Shown here: positions 27,101 to 36,100 of the stretch, piece after piece | Position numbering within the stretch: the first letter of the stretch is position 1 | Layout: every line of letters begins with the position of its first letter | Assembly: GCA_008973525.1 (NCBI GenBank) | Contig: WACJ01000124.1 | Location: 3,286,001 to 3,350,000, forward strand | Source: Stenopsyche tienmushanensis | Lineage: Eukaryota > Arthropoda > Insecta > Trichoptera > Stenopsychidae | DNA: 64,000 nt | Direction: 5' to 3' | Notes under the pieces: generated by a model | Seen by the model: the letters and a program-made list of their open reading frames with translations, nothing else | Told to the model about the DNA's origin: nothing | The model's database searches: none | Program-made: the position numbers and the translations under genes

Positions 27101-30100
27101 ATATAAATAGATAATAATATCGACACATAAAAATATAACTAGCATAATATCAATAATATAAATAATTTGCGAAATTATATAACTTATATTTTTCCAAGTT
27201 AAAGACTCAAATTTATTGATTGAATAACGATCATCATTTTTGCTATCTAAGCTTAGTTTATTTTCTTCCTCCTCGATGCAGTTAAGATCTTTCAGTTTAC
27301 GATGAGTGCCTTATAGAATTGAAGAATGGGTTTGTAATAGAACACATGAACTAAAATATGGTATCCAAAGGATTGAGCAACAATAATAATATACACTTTC
27401 GTTGCCTTATATAACGATTTAAATTCATCGAATTGACAAAGGGAATGTTGGATGAATTTTGAAATACACTTATTGAATGTGATGTGAGGAGGAACTGGAT
27501 TCCATGTACACCAAAAAGTCATTTCTATTGAAATTAATAACATCATCTTTCGAGAAAAAAGAATCAGTGTTTATAATTATCCGAATAGCTCAAGAGCTGA
27601 CAGCATAAATCGCAGGTCATTTAATAGCAAATGAGATTACTATAGTTGTATTCTAGTGTGTTTCTGGGCTCTCATTATGACGTTTATGAAGTTTCGTTGG
27701 ATTTGAGAGGGGAGGGGGTTGAAATCTAGTAAAAATTCAAAATAATTAAGTAATATTATTAAAAAATATATTATTTTCTATGAATTAGTAAAATAAACAA
27801 TCATTTATAAATGTTGCCAGACTATTTACTGCTTGTTAAGATAGTACCAGACTTCTTGGTTCATAAAGAAAACTCGAAGATCATGTTTTTTTTTAATATT
27901 AATGGCATAAGAATGTGAATGTATGATATATATTATATAATTATGACTCTTTTCCGTAAATTGATATTGAAGAGATCCTATCCTTGTTGTGGGGTTTTCC
28001 AATGAAGGCTACTTAATATTCTTTATTAGTCTTCTCATGGGCTATAATTATTTGATACATTTACTTTTAGTAAAGTGATTAAAATAACTGAGCCTTATAT
28101 AATATTTATATTACGAGTAATAAGCATATACGATCTAATTATCTTATATAGTTGAATATAACGTCAATGAAGTGCTTTAAAGTTAAATTAATAAATTTGA
28201 TATATCGTGAAATAAATAACAGTTCTGTCATGATATTATTAAGGCTATATTTTATGCTTTTGATAAATATTAAAATTATAGTGAACTGTTTATTGAAATG
28301 GAAACAATGCCGTTATTCGCCACTCGCGTGCATACAAATAAGCTTGACCAGATTCCGATTGAATTCCTCTCTTCCGAATTTATGATCACCTGCTACGTAT
28401 TTTACTGTTTTTTAATTGATTTCCTCATGAATTATTTATATAAATATTCTAACCCAAAAATAAATAAGAAAAACTCTCGCACGGTGGTACTCAAGAAATG
28501 AAATTGTCAGTGCGATGATTGATAGTCCTTTCTGCTCGTCTAAGTTAAGATGAAAGGCTTTGTCGCGACCACTACACATCTCAGATAACGAACAGGATCC
28601 AATTTATTCCCTACTTCGGTTTTATTGTTGATCATTGTGGAAAAACTATCATCAGTTCGATACGTTGCCGCAAATGGAATAAGAGCTTCGAGGATCTGTC
28701 AGGGGGGAAACGAGCATTCGCCATTAGATTTTTGCTGAGACGTTCTCGGAGATCCTGAAAATCTGATTTCGACGTACGATGCTCTCACAATAAAATGAAT
28801 TCCTTTATTCGAAGGTTCTCGAAAAAGATTTGAAAAGCGTACGCGTTCATTTGGCAGGACCATTATATTAGGAAGGGCGAAATTTAATTTATTTTATTAT
28901 TTTTTGCGACCAAATAAATACATCCACCTTCGGATATTGAGCTCTTGTACAACAGACTAAAGGTTTACGGAACATTTTTTATTATATACCTCAAGCATAA
29001 ATATATAATAGCAATCATAAAAAATGACATTATAATCTAAATCAAATCAAATCAAATTATTAAATAAATACAATTGTAAAACCATTGCCAGATCAAATGT
29101 TATCAATTAAAAATGCCAACACCTTGTCGATATTCTAATTATTTGTTTTTTAAATAATTATCGTCAAGCTACACTATCTATCCAAAACGCTCAGCATTCA
29201 CAACCCGACGATTCTGACACCAGGAGAGAGATCTGACTACAGGAGGGACGACTTCCCGCAGCCAAGGCTAACCGACGACTTTCCCGACTACCGCCTCCTC
29301 CGCGTCACTGCCCAACCGGCGACGGTTCACGCGCAAGAAGCGATCGGTCGGTATGCAGGTGCAATGTCTCCGCAGGGCCACAAGAGATGGCGCTGTTAAA
29401 ATAACACATTGCACCTGAAGAGAGATGGAAGATGTCGCTGTTAACAGCACTACTACGTGGGAATGATCGATGTGGATGACGATATCCACCATCAAAAGTG
29501 GATGACGATATCCTGCGAGCTGAAATGGAATCAAATCCAACATAGATTATACGAAAATTAACAGACAAGCTTGGTTACTTCCGAAAAAATACTCAAATAC
29601 ACTTGAAAAAAATAGGAAAGACCGTAAAAAATGGGGTGTGGATACCACACGACATTTCTGATGAGATCAAGGCTCTAAACAAGGGTCTAACAGTAAAAGG
29701 GATAATCTACCATGAAGTCCTTCCATATGGTCAAATCATAATGAGGAAGATTTATTGTTCACAATCAGAATTTTGTTGTTGAGATGAGAAGTGACGTTGA
29801 GTACGAAGAGGCCAGATGTAGTCAACAGTAGCCAAAAATATTATGTAAAAACGTCCATTTATCTGTGTACATCTGATAGTAAGATATAAATTTTTAAAAT
29901 AACATTCGGAAAACAACATTGAAATTCCAAATTTTACATTCCAAAAACATTGTAAAATCAAAGCCTACATTCAGACTACATAAGGCACGTTTTATAACAA
30001 TGCAAAACGCACATAAAACATTTGCGTGTGTTTTCCAAATATTATTCACGCACTTGATATATGCTTTGGCTTATTTCTTTCCCATCACGAAATTACATTA

Positions 30101-33100
30101 TTTTTCTTTCTTTTTCGGACGCCCCTTCGTAATTCCAAATAAATACACTTTTCGGGATTACTTTGTCGTAGGATACTCGGGCTGGAGTGAGTTGTGTGTT
30201 GGTTTTCGTGAAAAATTCTTTGTTTTTCGAGTTTCATGGCACTTGAATAAATTTTCCTTTCATATATATGCAAATTGCACGCAATAGACAATCTGAAAAA
30301 AAGGTGACGAGGAATTGCCCGCAATAAAGATGAAATTGTACATTTTTATGCCCCATGTAGTAAGACTTTGATCTTTCTAATTTTCTTTCTATAAGTACTT
30401 TGAAATACCAGCGCGATCAATTGGCGTGAAAACGTCTAACAACACGTTTTCTGTTTTTTCAAATTTATTTTTATTGAAAGCCCTAAAACACACATTTAAA
30501 ACCGGAAAAAATACATTGAATAATTGAAACCATCAAATTGAGAGAGTATATGCTTGAATGGTATAAATTTGTCGATTATCATGCGTTTTGAATCATTTGA
30601 AATAATATATCAGAACATTTTCATAAATTCTTTTTTTTTATCCATGAATGATGTTTTGCATACTCAAATTTTTACAAATGCTTTGTAAAAGTATTTATAA
30701 AAATATTTCATTTAAAAAAATGACTAAAATTAGCAAACTATCGCTTAAATATGACGATTTTCTATCTATAATATAAAGGTTAATTGTGTGTTCATTTTCG
30801 TGGTTATTTGTAATCTAGACATAAATTCGATTTCCATATTTTATTCAACTACCTCGTGGTTCAATTTGTTACTATAATACAATTGTATTATAATGACATA
30901 TATGTAGATTTCTCAATTCCAACTATAATATATGCTTTGCATTGTTGGAATTCATAATATATATGCACATTAAAGCCAATCGGTATCTCAGAAATTCCTA
31001 CTACTAAGTAACTTGATTACCGTTAGCTAATTTCATATTATTATATTATTTGGGGGGGTGGAAAAATAACCCTTCATAAATATTTCGCTTGAAAATAATT
31101 TAAATTATCAACTGATTAACCAAATATCGATCAAAAATATAATATATTTTAAAATATTTTTATTGCCCGTTGCATAACGAGGAAGGACCGTATTTGACCC
31201 AAGCCATATCATTTTCAGCTCCATATGAATAAAAGCATTTTTACTTCTAGATTTACCCTCATGTAATTTCTTTCTAGTACCATATGAAAATAATGGATAG
31301 CAATTTAATCATCCTGCAGTAAAAGCATATAGCACATCCAGAATTTTATGAGAATACATCCCTTTATAACGGTGTTTAATGGCCGTATACGATGGATAAT
31401 GAAAACTGCCCTCTGTAAAACTCAAAATAAAATGTTAGTGTGTCTAATACATTTGTTATACGAACGAATTTAGGGGCTGTTAAATCATCCCGTTTTGATA
31501 ATATATTTTTAATAAAAACTGACGTACACAATTTTGATGGCTATTAATACGAATTACTATTGTTATAGATTATATGTATAGTTATTAGAACCTGCGTATA
31601 CTTATTAGACTTATACTAAAATATTATTTTTCTTAAGCATATATTATGCTACAAAACCTTGTAGACTGAGAGCTGGCAGCATAAATTGCAGATCGTCTAA
31701 CACATGTGAATAATTTAATAATTGTGTTCTGACGTGTTTCTGGATTATCATTATGACAGTCTGGCGACTGAGTGTCGTTGGGTTTGGGAGGGGAAGGAGT
31801 TGCCAGACTATTACCAGCTTGTTAAAATAGTACCAGACTAGTATAGGTACACTCCGTGTATCAATTATCTTCTATAGCATAATAATTAACACACTTAGAA
31901 CTTCAGTGTTCCATCATGAATATCGAAATCATATTTTTTCAAGCGTTCCCTACACTTTTCGATTATCTTTAGCACATAAAATGATTTAGATATAGTTAAT
32001 TATATTTGATACGATAGTAGTCTTCTTGGTTTTGGAAACATTTGGTTGATACAGTCTAATAAATCATAGATTAGAACGACAGTCCAAATCTCATCAATGG
32101 TACTTGCATTTGGTGCGTTGCGGTATTTGCAACAGGAGTATTTCCGGGACGCTTTTGGGAATAAGCCTGATGTCAAAACTTGCCAGAATGACATTCGTTT
32201 GTTTGATTTATGAGTTTGTGGTTGTCCGTTTTGCAGAATTGGTTTCCGATACAAATTTTTCACCTCTGTAGTTTGTTCGTTAAAATTACGCCAACACTCA
32301 TAAATCCATTCCATTTTACATTCTTGACATTCTTTTATTATTTGTGTTTATTTATATTTCAGAAAACACGTTTACGGTGCGGGTGGAGAAAGATCGCCGT
32401 GGGTTAGGGTTGAGCGTGGCAGGGGGAGCAGCTGTACCAGGAGGAGGAGGAGGATCAGGACTTATCCGCATCAGAAGGCTATATGCTGCTCAACCTGCCT
32501 GGGCTACAGGACGTCTGCGTCCAGGAGACTTGCTTTTAGCCGCAAACGGAATCTCATTGACCGGACTTACTACTTATGTAATAATTTTAAAAAATCTTAA
32601 TTATATAATATAGTTATATAAAGTGATGGTATAGAGATTCTGGATACTTATTACAAAGGTTCGGATTCAAATACCATCAAAAACTATAGTCTCCATAACT
32701 TCTTAGTTCTTAACGTGTATCTTCCATTTCATATAATATTTATAAGCTCCCTATACATATTTATTTCAAGTGAAGTTTTTTCGAGATGAGAAGGTTATTT
32801 TTTTGGCAACTTATTCGCTTTCTAAAATATTTTTCTCCATTTAAAACTGTTAGCTAAAATATTAAGCTATATTTGTGTAATATATTAAAAGTGCTACTAG
32901 TTGCTTTATGCTATGTATATACACAGTAAAGACGGCGTGACGAATATGCGTGGCATGTCTATGTATGTGTGTGCGCAAAAGAGACGGATAGAATAGAAAC
33001 GATTCTTCCTCTCTTTCCTCTCAACTGTCTCTTGGATTTTACTTTTCGTCTGGGTTCAGCCCAATTTTCCCTACCATGTCTATAAAAGTTTCACTTAAAA

Positions 33101-36100
33101 AAAGCTAATTTCATAGATATAAATAAAATAATTTAACATTAATTATTATCTAACACTATCAAAAATAAGTATTTTGATTTATATCAAATTAAATTATTTA
33201 TATTTAATTGTATAGGAAGCATTAGAAGTACTACGAACTACTCCACCAATCGTAGAATTGGTAGTATGCAGACCGGAACCAGAAGTACTAGAATGTCTTA
33301 CGCCACCGGGTGGACCACCGGAACCACCACTGAGACAGCCACCCCCAGATCCACTCAATCTCCATCCCCCGAGAGTGCGACAACCAGCCCCTCCTCCACC
33401 TCCATCTGAATATGAAGAGCCTCAACCAATATTCGATGTTAAATTTGGAGTAAGCCATTCGAACATTACTATTATGAACATAATGCACCTTTTAAAATTA
33501 ATTCTCAACAAAAAAATCATATTTTTTTATGTATTTTCAATCAGGATGATGGATCAGTGGTAATTTTTATTATAATATCAATAATCAAACAAACATATAT
33601 TGCATCAAATCCAATAATATATAATGAAATTATTATTTTATAGGAATTTGATATAGTGATGACTAAAGTAAATGGTTCACTCGGTTTCACACTGCGAAAA
33701 GAAGATCACAGTGCTCTCGGTCATTATGTGAGAGCACTCGTTCGAGAACCGGCACTGAGTGACGGTAGAATCCAACCAGGAGATAGAATTGTTGCCGTTA
33801 GTTATAATAATAAATATATTTGTCTTTGAAAGTATATGTATCAAGATTAAACATTCATATATATCGATATAATTTTCTTATTCAGGTTAACGATGTACCA
33901 ATGTCAACTTTGTCACACGGAGAAGCTGTATCTTTTCTACGAAGATGTGGACCAGTAGCAAGGCTTCGATTATATCGAGATCAATGTGGTACTCCACCGT
34001 CTCCATCGGCAGCATCGCCTACCACTGAATCTGATACTACTCTTACAAGACCAAAACCTCCATTACGGTATTAAATACTTTCATGATCATTAAATGGAAA
34101 TAGTATGTGCATATTAAATTAATATTAACGATTTGATTTTATTGTTTTTTTCAGGCAAGAAGCTGTAAATATGTTATGCGATATTGCAGCTCGTAAGCTA
34201 ACATCCGATGACGGTAATGGGTCTCATTCACCGTGTCTTTCACCAAGGAGATATAAAAAACTCACAAGAAATAGCACAGGATATTCACAAAATAGCGGTA
34301 GGTTAACTTTAATAAACTAAATGTACTTTTTTATGTTAATTGTAAATGTTTTATTAGTTCTTTTTAGATATTTTTATATGTTTGCTCTAGTGGTCAAAAC
34401 CTTTTTTTTTCATGTTAGCATTTTACAGTTTAATATTTCCTTATTCATTATATCCCTCTCAGAAATCAGGTCTGTTCATCATTGTTAATACATACATCTT
34501 TTTTATGTATGTATTAAAAAAAACACTTTCAGAAAATCACAACTATATCACATTGAAAATTGCTGTTTTCAAAGACAAAGTTTTGTAAAGTCAACATACA
34601 AATAAAAAATCTGATGGACTTAACATGTATTTTTTATTTTTTAAACACATTTCAATCATTGTAATGATTGTCCAACATTTACATCAAATGTAGTTAACGT
34701 ATTTTTATATATAATATTATATTTTTTATAAAACAAGTTAAGTTAATACATATAATTTTATTATGTTTTCTTGAAATTATTTTATTTGTTTAATTGTTTA
34801 AAATAAATACAAATACAGTTTACTTAAGATACAACATGATAAATATCAAGTTTAGCACGCTTTGATACAACCACTTCACAGAGTCCCAGCACTTTACTGT
34901 GTGACTATAAATTCATTAAATATCAATTTGTAATTTACTTAAAACTTTTAGATATTTAGAATGCACATCTACATATAAAAAGCACTTTGCAATTAGAAAA
35001 TTTAATTGCACATTTTTAAGCTTTCCAAAAGAAATATCCAAATTAACTTCCTAAACGATTGATTTCAATATTTGGAGTTCATCTGCTAAAAAAGTTATAA
35101 ACTAACGAGTTTCTCATTTATAAGCAAATCATTTGGTATCACATATTTAGCATACAACTAAGCAATTTAGAATAGATTGCAAAGTAATGGTACATTTTTA
35201 CAGATACCATGCACCCCTACTCCGTAAACTGTCCAAGCACAACTGCTGAAAACTCAGATAATGAACTGAGCCAGACATTATCTTACCAATCAACTGATAC
35301 TGCAGACACGACTTACTCTGTGGTCACCGAAGGGAGACCAGTTAGACCGACTTGTTTTAACGGGCAACTATTTGACAATATTAAGCCACCATCAAGACCT
35401 GATTTCTTGGATCTGGGCGGACCGCCAACGCCCATTAATAATAGAAAACAGAGGCTGCATTTTTCAGGTAGTGTCACCATTGGGACAGAATGGTCCATCA
35501 TATACCTTCCGATTGCATGATACTTCAAAAAATAATCCATCTGTTTTTTGTGTTTATGTCTATGGGTGGCTTATTTTTGCAATCAAGCTTTTAACAACGA
35601 TATGTTAAATGTGTAGTTTGTGTGAATGAATAGACAACTTCTTATATTGCATGCATTATATGTTTTTGTTGTGTATAAAATCTTTATTGCCGAATAAAAA
35701 GCATTTGATACAATAATTTATCTATTACACAAAAAATAGATTATCATGCAAATAAAATGCATAATTTTAATATTATAAATTTTATCAGCTTTTAGATTTT
35801 TTTTCATGAAATATATTAAATTTAAAATATATGTATTTAAATGAATATCTCTGATGTGTTAAAGCCATCTCCACAATATGAAAAATCATTTAATAACCAT
35901 TTATCTTAAAATATGAAATCAATCAACAACATTGAGTTGAGATTTTCATACAATATTTATTAGGTATATTTTTGGAGAAAAATTATCCAAATAATTACTT
36001 TAATACAAAAATGATCTAATATTTTCTCTATAAATAAATATAATATAGAAAAATATAATTTAATAAAATTCTTTATGATTTAAAAAAATTACAATTTTTG

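Larger units (their letters stand above)
20165..32362 (+). other. 12.2-kb intron of the PDZ gene
   Basis: This AT-rich intron is bounded by a GTAAAT donor and an ATATTTCAG acceptor with matching phase. It holds a reverse family C copy (20,985-21,345), a family B copy (25,190-25,460), two family E copies (27,580-27,860 and 31,660-31,850), a GC-rich repeat-like block (29,150-29,560) and a deleted mariner (29,588-29,760). A less AT-rich patch at 23,640-23,835 contains ACCAGGTGAGTG, a perfect donor-like site, but I see no matching acceptor or open frame. A separate promoter for the PDZ-only 3' part could lie here. That is inference. Confidence 0.75.

Noticed and set aside
29919..30287. 122-codon plus ORF in the large intron
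   Set aside because: Phe/Ile/Lys-rich, typical of chance frames in AT-rich DNA; no domain and no phase link to PDZ exons.
32000..32314. 104-codon minus-strand ORF just upstream of the PDZ1 exon
   Set aside because: Reads as an ordinary-looking peptide but has no family match I can recall and lies in the intron on the opposite strand; possibly an element fragment, not supported as a gene.
33258..33563. Long plus frame running through the PDZ1 linker exon into the intron
   Set aside because: The part after 33,449 is intronic read-through; the donor GTAAGC and the PDZ2 exon phase show where coding ends.
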